This document shows positions 4,693 through 11,420 of a stretch of DNA of 35,016 nt, one piece after another. The DNA comes from a virus. The DNA is taken from positions 1-35,016 of the IMG/VR virus record IMGVR_UViG_3300042883_001898; one strand, 5' to 3'. Under the pieces are notes generated by a model. That model had not been told where the DNA came from, made no database searches, and was given only the letters and a program-made list of their open reading frames with translations. The translations under genes were made by a program, and so were the position numbers. The stretch's first letter is position 1; each line of letters starts with the position of its first letter.

Positions 4693-7281
4693 GTGACGAC
4701 TGCCACCCCGGAACCACAACGACCCAGAAAGCACCTGAGAGCGGGACAGATTGACCTCGATCTGATCCCGATCGACTGGGCGTTGACCCCGCTGAACGGT
4801 AAGCGTGCATATGTCGCAGGTTGGACTCAATCTCCGCATTCGATTGATCAGATCCAGCGAGAACTAGAGGAAGGAAGAGCAACCGGTATTGGCCTGCTGA
4901 CAGGACAATGGAGTAATGAAGGCGGTCTGATTTGGGCAGATATTGATGGTCCTGAGGCGATTCCGGCTTTGGAAGAGCTGGCCGGCGGACCGATTGATGT
5001 TGTCTTCCCACCGACGCTGACGATCTCATCCGGTAAGGAAGGTCGCATGCGGATGCTATATAGCGTCCCTGCGGCGAAAATGTCGTTGCTGCCAGACAAG
5101 GCGACGATCAAGATTGGGATTCCGTCGTTTGAAATCCTGTTCCGCTCCAGGCAGGGGGCGATCATGGGCTCCCACCCGGAAACCGAGGGCTATTTCACCA
5201 CTGCCCATGGTGGATTTGAGTACGCCAAAAACCCGCCGGAGATGCCGGATTGGCTTTACCAAGCCATCGCCAAAGCCTTTCCGACCAACAAATACCGTAA
5301 ACCTGTGACCGGTGGGATTATCACCCAACAGGTCAACATCAGCTACGAAGAGGGATCTAAATTCCAGGTTGAAGAGATCCTGAACGAGGCGCGGGTCTAC
5401 TTAGCCCACCTTGATCTTGAGCGGGCTGTCGATTACGAAGAGTGGCTGGCCATCGGTATGGCCCTCCATCAGGTTGACGATTCTCTCCTTCCGGATTGGG
5501 TGGAGTGGTCTGCGCAGGCTCCCAACTTCCAGTCTGGTGTTTGTGAGGATAAATGGCGGACATTTGAGCGTCTGCCTGGTGGCCCCAGCCCCGAAGGTGC
5601 TCGTGGCCTGCAAACACTGCGGGCAAAGGCCAAAGAGGACGGCTTCCTTGAGCTGGGCGGCTTTGTTGTGGAGTCACCAGAAGTTCTGGCGCAGCGGGCT
5701 GCTCAACTCTTTTCGGACGATAACGAGATGCCTCCCATTAACCGGGGGATGTCCGTTCAAGATGTGGTCCGCCAGCTCGTCGGTGAACCTGACGAAGAGG
5801 ATCGCCGCGAAATTCAGCAGCGGGCAGGTGGTAAAGGACAACCGAAGACCCCACCAGCGTCCTACTTGGCCGAGCAGGTCACCGGGATGATGATGGAATG
5901 GGGTTGGCTGTATGACCCCAAGTTTGATACCTTCATGTACTACGAAGATGAGAACGGTACGTGGCGAAAGGAAAGTCATCCAAATGAATACCGGCATGCC
6001 GTTCAGGACCTTTTTGTCACCGAACGTGGGATCCAGACTCCAGGGGGCTTCACCTCTCATTTGATCGCTGACGTCACCAACTTGACCAAGGCGTACCTCT
6101 GCCACAGCTATTGGGATGATGATTCTGATCGGCTGGCCTTCCGTAACGGCGTACTGGAAGTCAGCACTGGTGAATTCCTGGAGCACGACAAGGAGTACTA
6201 CATCACCTGGGGTCTGGACTTTGAGTACGATCCCAGCGCTGATCCTGGTCCAATCATCGATTGGCTGAACCGGACCCAGTATGGCGACCATGAGAGGGTT
6301 CAGGTGTTGCGGGCGTGGCTCCGGGCCTGCCTCTTGGCTCAAGGTCATGAACTCCAGCGGTTCCTCGAGGTGATTGGCCCCGGCGGTCGGGGTAAGTCCA
6401 CCTTCGCCAACCTGTGCTGCGCCATGGTCGGCAGCGGGAACTACGCCAGCACCACCCTCAATCAGCTCGAACAGAGTCGGTTTGAGGTGGCTTCCATCAA
6501 GGGTAAGCGCCTGACGCTGATCAACGATTCGGAGCGTTACGGTGGTTCCGCTCAGATCTTCAAGGCCCTGACCGGTGGTGACAATCTCCGCTTTGAGGAG
6601 AAGAACAAGAATGTCGGTGAACCGTTCGTGTACACCGGCATGGTCATGGTCTGTGCTAACGAGCCGATTCAGACTACGGACAACACCTCCGGGTTGAGCC
6701 GCCGTCGCCTTACCCTCGAATTTAATCGCCCGCTTTACGACAAGAGCTCGGACGCCAAGGAGATGATTAAGCTCGATCAGGGCATCGTAAAGGGCTTATG
6801 GAAGAATTATTTACCCGGCTTGGTGAACTGGGTACTGCAGATGAGCGAGCAGGAAATGCGCGAATACCTGCTGGATACTTATGAGAAGGTGCCGTCGCTT
6901 AAGCGGGTGCGCAATGAAATCTTACTGAACAGCAACAACCTGGTCGAATGGCTGCAGTCAGAGGTTGTTCTTGACGATAAGGCCGTGACCGCTGTCGGTA
7001 AGAAGATTCCCGCTGCTAAAGATGCTCAAGAACGGTACTGCAACAGCAAGTATCACCTCTATGCCAGCTACTGCTCCTATTGTGAGGACACTGGTTCGAA
7101 GCCAGTGGGTCAGAAGCGGTTCATCGCGCTGGTGATGGATTGCTGCAAAAACCAGTTGCAGCTTGAAGGTGTTCGTAGCTTCTCGAAAGGAGGGCGACCG
7201 TTTGTTAAGGGTCTTGCAATCCGAGCGTCTGATGCGAAATACGAGAAGTATCCGACGGTGCTCCCAGAGGGGGCAGATTAG
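4693..7281 (+). CDS. Prim-pol primase / D5-type SF3 helicase fusion
   Basis: An 862-aa replication protein. Residues about 25-200 form a prim-pol (AEP) primase-polymerase domain with the acidic pair in GLIWADIDGPEA (about 80-90). Residues about 225-315 resemble PriCT-2, with EEWLAIGMALH and DWVEWSAQ. A D5_N-like linker follows, then an SF3 helicase: Walker A GPGGRGKST (about 562-570), Walker B LTLINDSE (about 606), motif C MVMVCANEP (about 650) and the arginine pair LSRRRL. It likely makes primers and unwinds DNA at the phage fork. The start is GTG 4693 with AGGA a few bases upstream; the frame is closed just upstream. This replicase type is more typical of plasmids, satellites and NCLDV-like systems than of T4- or T7-like cyanophages, which use separate gp41/gp61 or T7 gp4 types. 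Confidence 0.92.
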   Translation: MTTATPEPQRPRKHLRAGQIDLDLIPIDWALTPLNGKRAYVAGWTQSPHSIDQIQRELEEGRATGIGLLTGQWSNEGGLIWADIDGPEAIPALEELAGGPIDVVFPPTLTISSGKEGRMRMLYSVPAAKMSLLPDKATIKIGIPSFEILFRSRQGAIMGSHPETEGYFTTAHGGFEYAKNPPEMPDWLYQAIAKAFPTNKYRKPVTGGIITQQVNISYEEGSKFQVEEILNEARVYLAHLDLERAVDYEEWLAIGMALHQVDDSLLPDWVEWSAQAPNFQSGVCEDKWRTFERLPGGPSPEGARGLQTLRAKAKEDGFLELGGFVVESPEVLAQRAAQLFSDDNEMPPINRGMSVQDVVRQLVGEPDEEDRREIQQRAGGKGQPKTPPASYLAEQVTGMMMEWGWLYDPKFDTFMYYEDENGTWRKESHPNEYRHAVQDLFVTERGIQTPGGFTSHLIADVTNLTKAYLCHSYWDDDSDRLAFRNGVLEVSTGEFLEHDKEYYITWGLDFEYDPSADPGPIIDWLNRTQYGDHERVQVLRAWLRACLLAQGHELQRFLEVIGPGGRGKSTFANLCCAMVGSGNYASTTLNQLEQSRFEVASIKGKRLTLINDSERYGGSAQIFKALTGGDNLRFEEKNKNVGEPFVYTGMVMVCANEPIQTTDNTSGLSRRRLTLEFNRPLYDKSSDAKEMIKLDQGIVKGLWKNYLPGLVNWVLQMSEQEMREYLLDTYEKVPSLKRVRNEILLNSNNLVEWLQSEVVLDDKAVTAVGKKIPAAKDAQERYCNSKYHLYASYCSYCEDTGSKPVGQKRFIALVMDCCKNQLQLEGVRSFSKGGRPFVKGLAIRASDAKYEKYPTVLPEGAD

Positions 7282-7330
7282 GTCCAGGATCTCGACCCGT
7301 TTTTAGAATCGTTTCCGCTCTGTGATAAAA

Positions 7331-7380
7331 GGGTAAGTCAGTTTTACCGGCGCTTTTGAGGGCGTCTCTGACTTTCACCC
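7331..7380 (+). terminator. Long hairpin downstream of primase-helicase
   Basis: GGGT-AAGTCAG (7331-7341) pairs with CTGACTT (7368-7374) and ACCC (7377-7380), leaving a 2-nt bulge; the inner part can pair GGCGC with GCGTC. It starts 49 nt after the stop codon. There is no T-run after it, so it may act as a processing or attenuation structure rather than a classical terminator. The left arm can also pair with a second CTGACTTTACC at 7406-7416. Confidence 0.45.
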
Positions 7381-7420
7381 AATTATCGTAAGTATGTGAG
7401 TCGATCTGACTTTACCGTAT

Positions 7421-7467
7421 AACAACTCCATAAATTTAGATCGCTATCTTTAATTTATAGAGTTGTT
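7421..7467. repeat. 47-nt near-perfect palindrome
   Basis: Arms AACAACTC/GAGTTGTT (7421-7428, 7460-7467), then ATAAATT/AATTTAT (7430-7436, 7452-7458), then AGAT/ATCT around a 4-nt tip. Only one mismatch and one asymmetric loop interrupt it. It lies between convergent genes and is symmetric, so it could end transcription from both sides. The high AT content also allows cruciform extrusion. Confidence 0.6.
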
Positions 7468-7488
7468 GATACTTTTGTCAGGATTAAC

Positions 7489-7659
7489 TCATTCAGCAGC
7501 CTCTTCAGCCTCTTCTTCAGTTTCCGGAGCAAACTCCAGGCTGTCGACTGCAGTCTGAACAAGCTGGGCCGACATGGCGATCAGGTTGCCGTCGCCGGTA
7601 GCACGGGCAGCAGCAAAAGAGTTGATGGCTTCAACGAGTTCGCGTTTGGTGCAGGGCAT
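7489..7659 (-). CDS. Small acidic-tailed hypothetical protein (56 aa)
   Basis: ATG at 7657-7659, stop TGA at 7489-7491. The product begins MPCTKRELVEAINSFAAARA, continues GDGNLIAMSAQLVQTAVDSL and ends with a Glu/Ala-rich tail. The pattern is a two-helix bundle with a disordered acidic end. It resembles small conserved cyanophage proteins I recall but cannot name, and has no known function. Convergent with the primase-helicase and separated from the tail-fibre gene upstream of it by 90 nt. Confidence 0.72.
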   Translation of the reverse strand: MPCTKRELVEAINSFAAARATGDGNLIAMSAQLVQTAVDSLEFAPETEEEAEEAAE

Positions 7660-7732
7660 TGCTCTATTTGATTTACACCAAAGTTAGCATATTTACTGCC
7701 CAACACAATTACGGTCAACCGTTCAAACTGGA

Positions 7733-7748
7733 TTAGTGAGTAGGACTA
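7733..7748. repeat. 16-nt repeat at tail-fibre gene end, copy 1
   Basis: The sequence TTAGTGAGTAGGACTA here is identical to 24367-24382. Each copy lies at the 3' end of a minus-strand tail-fibre gene (stops at 7750 and 24380). Here it also forms part of a 7-bp hairpin GATTAGT/ACTAATC (7731-7751). Confidence 0.7.
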
Positions 7749-7749
7749 A

Positions 7750-9393
7750 TCAGCAGGCCATTAGCACGCAGGGCACGCAGTAGCTACCATCTTCGTAAGT
7801 GCAGGTGACGTGAGTGCTGGTCACTTTGGCAACGGTCTTACTGCGGATGATGTCGTCGTCCTGAGGCTTGGCAGTGCCATCGCCAGCGGACATCAGTAGA
7901 TCGCCGCGCTGCACCGTGACGCCTTCTGCAATGCGGATAATGAAGTCACCCGTCATCGCGCAGTAGAAGTCGTCGGTGTAGGTGTCGTCGTCATCGTCCC
8001 AGCTGATAAACACACCGGCCACATTTGGGTCTCCGTCCACGTCGGAGATTTTCATACGATTGAGCTGCTCGTTGGCTTCCTCGCCCCACTCGCACATTTC
8101 ATCAAGATTGCTCAACACTGACCCACGCAAAATGTCTACACGTTGCGCTCCGTTTGCAAGCTGTGACCAACGCGCTAAGTGTGCGCCATTAAAGAAAACA
8201 GTTGTTCCAGAAACCGAAATGTTTCCTTCTAATGCTGAATCTTGATAGAAATCAACAAGACCGCCGTCACTTGCAAGTCGGTTTACATTTAACGCAGTTC
8301 CGCCAGACCGGACAAATTCGGCTAATCCAGCAGTGTAAAAAGTGAAGCCAACAGTATTTAGGCTGCCGGTTGTTTTTGCAATGTGGAGGTTGCCGGAGCT
8401 GTCAATGCGGGCGCTTTCTGAAAATGTTGCAGTATTGCCAGCAGTCCCACCTGCGGCTCTTGACCACACGTGAGTACCATCTCCAACAACATACAAACTG
8501 GCTGCGTTATTTGCTTGATAAATCCAATTTGTACCGTTATAAAAAGCATTTGCTGCCAAATATGCGGCGCCAAAGCTTCCCCAGGAAAAAAGATTGGCGC
8601 CGCCTACTAACTGCAAGCCGCCTACAATCGGGGATCCGGTTACATTGGGAGTTTTGCCAATCCCTACACGGCCTGAGGAGTCAATCCTCATCCGCTCCGT
8701 CGGGCTGCTCGCTCCATCGGCGGTAGTGGAGAACACTAATCTTGTCGGAAGGTCATTCGCTCCACTGGTACCATCGACCACGGCAGTGATTCTTGCGCCG
8801 TCAACAAACTCGCTTCCGTCATTACCTTGGAACGAGATTTCGCCTAGATAGTGGCCATCAGTAACAGCCGTATTTGAGCCAACGGACGAACCGGCAGATT
8901 TACCAAACACTAAAGACGGGTAGCCGCCAGTTCCGCTTGCGTTGTTGTTGACGATGGACAGAGTTGAAGTGCTATATGTGGTTCCTTCAACCTGAAGCTG
9001 TGGCGCAACGGTGCTTGTGTTGTAGAAGTTGCTACGCGCAGAAGACGTGCCAACTAACAGCCTGCCGGAGCTGTCGATGCGGGCGCGTTCTGTGGCAGCG
9101 GTACCCAGAATTATTGACGCACTTTCGCGTTGCCAAATATATCCATCACTACCGCCCTGTTGAAGAATAATATCAAATCCATCAGTCGCAGTGGATCCCG
9201 TTGTGCTATTTGTGAGTCTCACAGCAGGACCATTTGCGCCACCATCAAGGTGCAAGCCCGTGTAACCAGCAGCAAAGGTAGGACTAGTAGTGCCAATCCC
9301 ACATCGCCCTGAGGCGTCAATATTAAAAGCTGTCGCAGGCGCAGATGCGTTAATACTTAAACCAGAAACTAATTGTGCCTTCGTCTGAGACAT
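7750..9393 (-). CDS. Tail fibre with G2/IMC-like C-terminal domain
   Basis: A 547-aa receptor-binding fibre protein. The first 350 residues hold repeated segments of the type ERARIDSSGRLLVGT and SSGRVGIGKT, the usual beta-strand repeats of phage fibre shafts. The last ~120 residues (from about LDEMCEWGEEANEQLNRM) resemble the autoproteolytic intramolecular-chaperone (Peptidase_G2/IMC) domain, with GDFIIRIAEG, VQRGDLLMSAGDG and a Cys-containing end YCVPCVLMAC. Such domains fold trimeric fibres and may then be cleaved off. AAAGG precedes the ATG at 9393. Long stretches of DNA are shared with the fibre at 24380-26140, although the C-terminal domains differ. Fibre role is confident; exact receptor unknown. 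Confidence 0.85.
   Translation of the reverse strand: MSQTKAQLVSGLSINASAPATAFNIDASGRCGIGTTSPTFAAGYTGLHLDGGANGPAVRLTNSTTGSTATDGFDIILQQGGSDGYIWQRESASIILGTAATERARIDSSGRLLVGTSSARSNFYNTSTVAPQLQVEGTTYSTSTLSIVNNNASGTGGYPSLVFGKSAGSSVGSNTAVTDGHYLGEISFQGNDGSEFVDGARITAVVDGTSGANDLPTRLVFSTTADGASSPTERMRIDSSGRVGIGKTPNVTGSPIVGGLQLVGGANLFSWGSFGAAYLAANAFYNGTNWIYQANNAASLYVVGDGTHVWSRAAGGTAGNTATFSESARIDSSGNLHIAKTTGSLNTVGFTFYTAGLAEFVRSGGTALNVNRLASDGGLVDFYQDSALEGNISVSGTTVFFNGAHLARWSQLANGAQRVDILRGSVLSNLDEMCEWGEEANEQLNRMKISDVDGDPNVAGVFISWDDDDDTYTDDFYCAMTGDFIIRIAEGVTVQRGDLLMSAGDGTAKPQDDDIIRSKTVAKVTSTHVTCTYEDGSYCVPCVLMAC
8683..8738. repeat. Fibre-shaft block shared with 24905-24960
   Basis: 56 bases match 24905-24960 with one mismatch. 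They encode the TTADGASSPTERMRI segment of both fibres. A second shared block is 9031-9090 with 25253-25312 (about 90% identical), encoding the ERARIDSSGRLLVGT segment. The same order and orientation in both genes fit gene duplication or recombination between fibre genes. Confidence 0.85.
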
Positions 9394-9405
9394 TTAAATG
9401 CCTTT

Positions 9406-9585
9406 CTACTTGCTCTTATCACTCATTTTACAAGAGCAAGACTCACATTTGCCGCACGATTTTTTCGCCCACGTTTTATCTCCAGGGATTGGCTCCATGC
9501 CTCGCTCCCAATCATCGTATGAATCGTCGTTTCTTAACCAACGTGCAACTTCTTCAAGGTACTTTTTGATGAGTTGCGTAGGCAT
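9406..9585 (-). CDS. Cys-rich small protein (59 aa)
   Basis: ATG at 9583-9585, 2 nt after the stop of the gene upstream of it (junction TGA-TC-ATG). N-terminal amphipathic helix LIKKYLEEVARWLRND, then an acidic middle and a C-terminal SCGKCESCSCKM cluster with four cysteines that could bind a metal ion. No family recognised. The tight spacing in a minus-strand virion-like operon supports a real gene. An in-frame TTG at 9591 would add two residues. Confidence 0.6.
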   Translation of the reverse strand: MPTQLIKKYLEEVARWLRNDDSYDDWERGMEPIPGDKTWAKKSCGKCESCSCKMSDKSK

Positions 9586-9587
9586 GA

Positions 9588-9914
9588 TCAAAGGAAACTA
9601 GGAAGTTGCGGGCCTTTGGGTCTTGGTGGTGTTAGTGGTTGGAAGCCACGCTTGATTAATTCATCCATATATGGGGAATCAAGAGCTGGCGCTTTGATTA
9701 TAGCGTTTGGTGGGGTGTAGCGAATTGTACGGGAAATCAAAGGTCCGCCCTGTCCTTGTGCATAGTCGCTGCGGACACCAAAATCAGGAACATCTGTTCC
9801 ACCTTGTTGGTACTGGTCCATCCCAGCAATGTATTGCTGTAGATAGCCGAGACCAGCAGAATTCTTCACAGGACTATCCTTGGTGATCATCGGGAAGTCG
9901 TTGTCCATCATCAT
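9588..9914 (-). CDS. Hypothetical virion-type protein (108 aa)
   Basis: Starts with three consecutive ATG codons, 2 nt after the stop of the 322-aa gene (TGA-TC-ATG). Rich in Gly, Pro, Gln and Asp with little predicted order. It contains KNSAGLGYLQQYIAGM, which is mirrored by DNSAGKAFLNSYISRM in the 76-aa protein at 16920-17150. This suggests both belong to the same family of small, partly disordered virion or scaffold proteins. No function established. Confidence 0.65.
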   Translation of the reverse strand: MMMDNDFPMITKDSPVKNSAGLGYLQQYIAGMDQYQQGGTDVPDFGVRSDYAQGQGGPLISRTIRYTPPNAIIKAPALDSPYMDELIKRGFQPLTPPRPKGPQLPSFL

Positions 9915-9916
9915 GA

Positions 9917-10885
9917 TCAGAACATCCCACGATCACGCTTAACAGAGCTGATCAGTTGCTCAGCCCGCTGATTGAGAGTGGTCTGAAACTGAGGCATACC
10001 TTCGCCTGTGGTTTTAGCAGCCTGGAAAGGCATAACATCAGCAAATTCACCGGACACCTTGGCACCTTGTGTATTCCAGGGGGCGGGAACAGAATTAGCA
10101 GCCACGGAGAAACTCTCATCTCCGAGGGGCTGAGGAGCCGCACCCGCATAAGTAACGCCGGGGGTTACTTGACCTGCAGCTTCCCGCTTGCCCATTTCCT
10201 TCGCGTAGAGACGCTGAGCAAGCATCGGATTGGCTTCAGCCCACTTGGCCAGATCAGAACCCTTCCCGTAGCGAAGGGCTTGCTGAATCTGCGGCATCTG
10301 GGCACGACCCATAGCGCTCTCAGCACGGTAGAAGGCGGAGAGCTCTTCAGGGGTTTTACCAGGAGCCACAGTTTTCCCCGCCAACGCCTTCATCGCTTCG
10401 ACATCCTTCGGGGCAGCAGCACCACGAGAAGCGGTACCGAAGTACTGATCCATCTCGGGGGTCTTGAAGTAGCGCTCGAACTGACCTTCGGGAGTGAAAG
10501 CAAATGGTTTCGGAGCGTATTGGGAAGCAAGGGCACGCGCTTCATCGCTACGACCATCACCACCGATGTCGGCTCCTGAAATGCCAACAGCACGAGCACT
10601 CTGGAGGAGATCCGACATCGTGACTTGCTTATTCGGATCAAACCCTGGAGGGTTGTATTGCGTCAATTCACCCGCTCGAGCGGCAGCAGGACGTCCGAAA
10701 ACAGGAAGTTGGCCACTCACAAGTTTAGTGTAATCTTGGGCGGCTTTTTCGCTACTGAGGTATTTACCGGTGCGGCCAAGATTTCGGCCGATTCCTTGAA
10801 GTGTTTCCCAGAATTGCCCTGGTAAACGCTCTACGTATTCAGCAGACTGCCTTGAAAAGGGGCCCGTCTGTTTGAAATCAGCCAC
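9917..10885 (-). CDS. Hypothetical protein, probable virion component (322 aa)
   Basis: GTG start at 10885 with AAGGA about 12 nt upstream. The 322-residue product is low in Cys, has no membrane segment, and consists of short helices joined by Gly/Pro/Ala linkers, such as RAAARAGELTQYNPPGF and YAPKPFAFTPEGQFERYFKT. This is a composition typical of phage internal or structural proteins, not of enzymes. No domain recognised. It heads a tight minus-strand operon with the 108-aa and 59-aa genes and, further on, the tail fibre. Virion role is an inference from composition and context. Confidence 0.68.
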   Translation of the reverse strand: MADFKQTGPFSRQSAEYVERLPGQFWETLQGIGRNLGRTGKYLSSEKAAQDYTKLVSGQLPVFGRPAAARAGELTQYNPPGFDPNKQVTMSDLLQSARAVGISGADIGGDGRSDEARALASQYAPKPFAFTPEGQFERYFKTPEMDQYFGTASRGAAAPKDVEAMKALAGKTVAPGKTPEELSAFYRAESAMGRAQMPQIQQALRYGKGSDLAKWAEANPMLAQRLYAKEMGKREAAGQVTPGVTYAGAAPQPLGDESFSVAANSVPAPWNTQGAKVSGEFADVMPFQAAKTTGEGMPQFQTTLNQRAEQLISSVKRDRGMF

Positions 10886-10934
10886 TTGATTACAACATTC
10901 CTTTCTTACAATATTAATAGAGCTGAATAGAGCA

Positions 10935-11123
10935 ATGGAAGTTATTCAAACGTTTCCGAAAGGTACAACGATTGAATTTGGAGAAGATGCACACGGTAAT
11001 CAAGTTCATCGTGTGTGTACACCCAGTGGGTCGATGTGTCAGTTCGCTGAATCAAACCATGTAGCCCAGGCCTACGCCCACCACTTCGAGGAGAACTACT
11101 GCGTTAAACCGGAATCAGTATGA
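10935..11123 (+). CDS. Small hypothetical protein (62 aa)
   Basis: Divergent from the 322-aa gene across a 49-nt AT-rich spacer that must hold both start regions. Contains KGTTIEFGEDAHGN, VHRVCTPSGSMCQFAESNH and a C-terminal helix. Two Cys and several His could bind a metal ion, but no known motif is matched. Its stop lies within a 7-bp hairpin (11121-11139), TGAGTCT/AGACTCA. Confidence 0.55.
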   Translation: MEVIQTFPKGTTIEFGEDAHGNQVHRVCTPSGSMCQFAESNHVAQAYAHHFEENYCVKPESV

Positions 11124-11194
11124 GTCTTATTGAGACTCAGTTAGGGTTAATGGCCGATTTTTGCGGTTAGGGGGCGAAAAGCATTGGGGTGCAG

Positions 11195-11368
11195 CGGAGT
11201 TCATGTACGACCAGTCTGACCAAGTGAACGGTGCTAGAGCTTAATCTCTTGTCAGTTTGGGTTAGGAATTAGGTGTATAAAAAATATACAGGCAATTCTT
11301 AACCCAAACTCATAAGAAAATAATAAAAACGGCGGAATTTTGGTCAGATTGGTAGTACATGAAAACCG
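11195..11368. repeat. Outer inverted repeat (28-nt arms, about 118 nt apart)
   Basis: The left arm 11195-11222 and the reverse complement of 11341-11368 agree at 24 of 28 positions. The core 11202-11222 (begins CATGTAC, ends CTGACCA) agrees at 19 of 21. The right arm ends at the -35 box of the next promoter. This could be a structured RNA, a protein-binding site or the ends of a small mobile element. Confidence 0.75.
11254..11310. repeat. Inner 57-nt inverted repeat
   Basis: AGTTTGGGTTAGGAATT (11254-11270) pairs with 11294-11310 over 17 bp with one G:T pair; the loop can pair further as GTATA/TATAC (11274-11278, 11285-11289). It is centred inside the outer inverted repeat. There is no T-run on either side, so a simple terminator is unlikely. 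Confidence 0.85.
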
Positions 11369-11397
11369 TTGACATCACTGGCTTCTTGGGCTATGGT
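11369..11397 (+). promoter_or_regulatory. Sigma70-type promoter of the nuclease-like gene
   Basis: Perfect -35 TTGACA (11369-11374), 17-nt spacer, -10 TATGGT (11392-11397). It places the transcript start about 17 nt before ATG 11421 and supports that start over the TTG at 11397. The geometry matches the promoter at 1124. Confidence 0.65.
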
Positions 11398-11420
11398 TGC
11401 TTCAAAAGCACCTCCACCCT

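Larger units (their letters stand above)
7282..7488. other. Hairpin-rich spacer between convergent genes
   Basis: No gene seen in 207 bases. It holds two strong inverted repeats (7331-7380 and 7421-7467), and a third copy of a CTGACTT element that could compete with the first hairpin. Probably the termination zone for both the primase-helicase and the convergent 56-aa gene. Confidence 0.6.
11124..11420. other. Non-coding region with nested inverted repeats
   Basis: About 300 bases without a credible gene. It contains a small hairpin over the upstream stop, an outer inverted repeat of 21-28 bp, an inner 17-bp inverted repeat with its own 5-bp tip, and a promoter for the next gene. See separate entries and findings. 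Confidence 0.8.

Noticed and set aside
5674-6348. A 224-codon minus-strand open frame inside the primase-helicase gene
   Set aside because: Its product has no domain-like pattern, and the opposite frame encodes conserved primase-helicase sequence throughout.
11254-11310. Simple rho-independent terminator
   Set aside because: The stem is strong but neither side has a T-run, and it sits within a larger inverted repeat.
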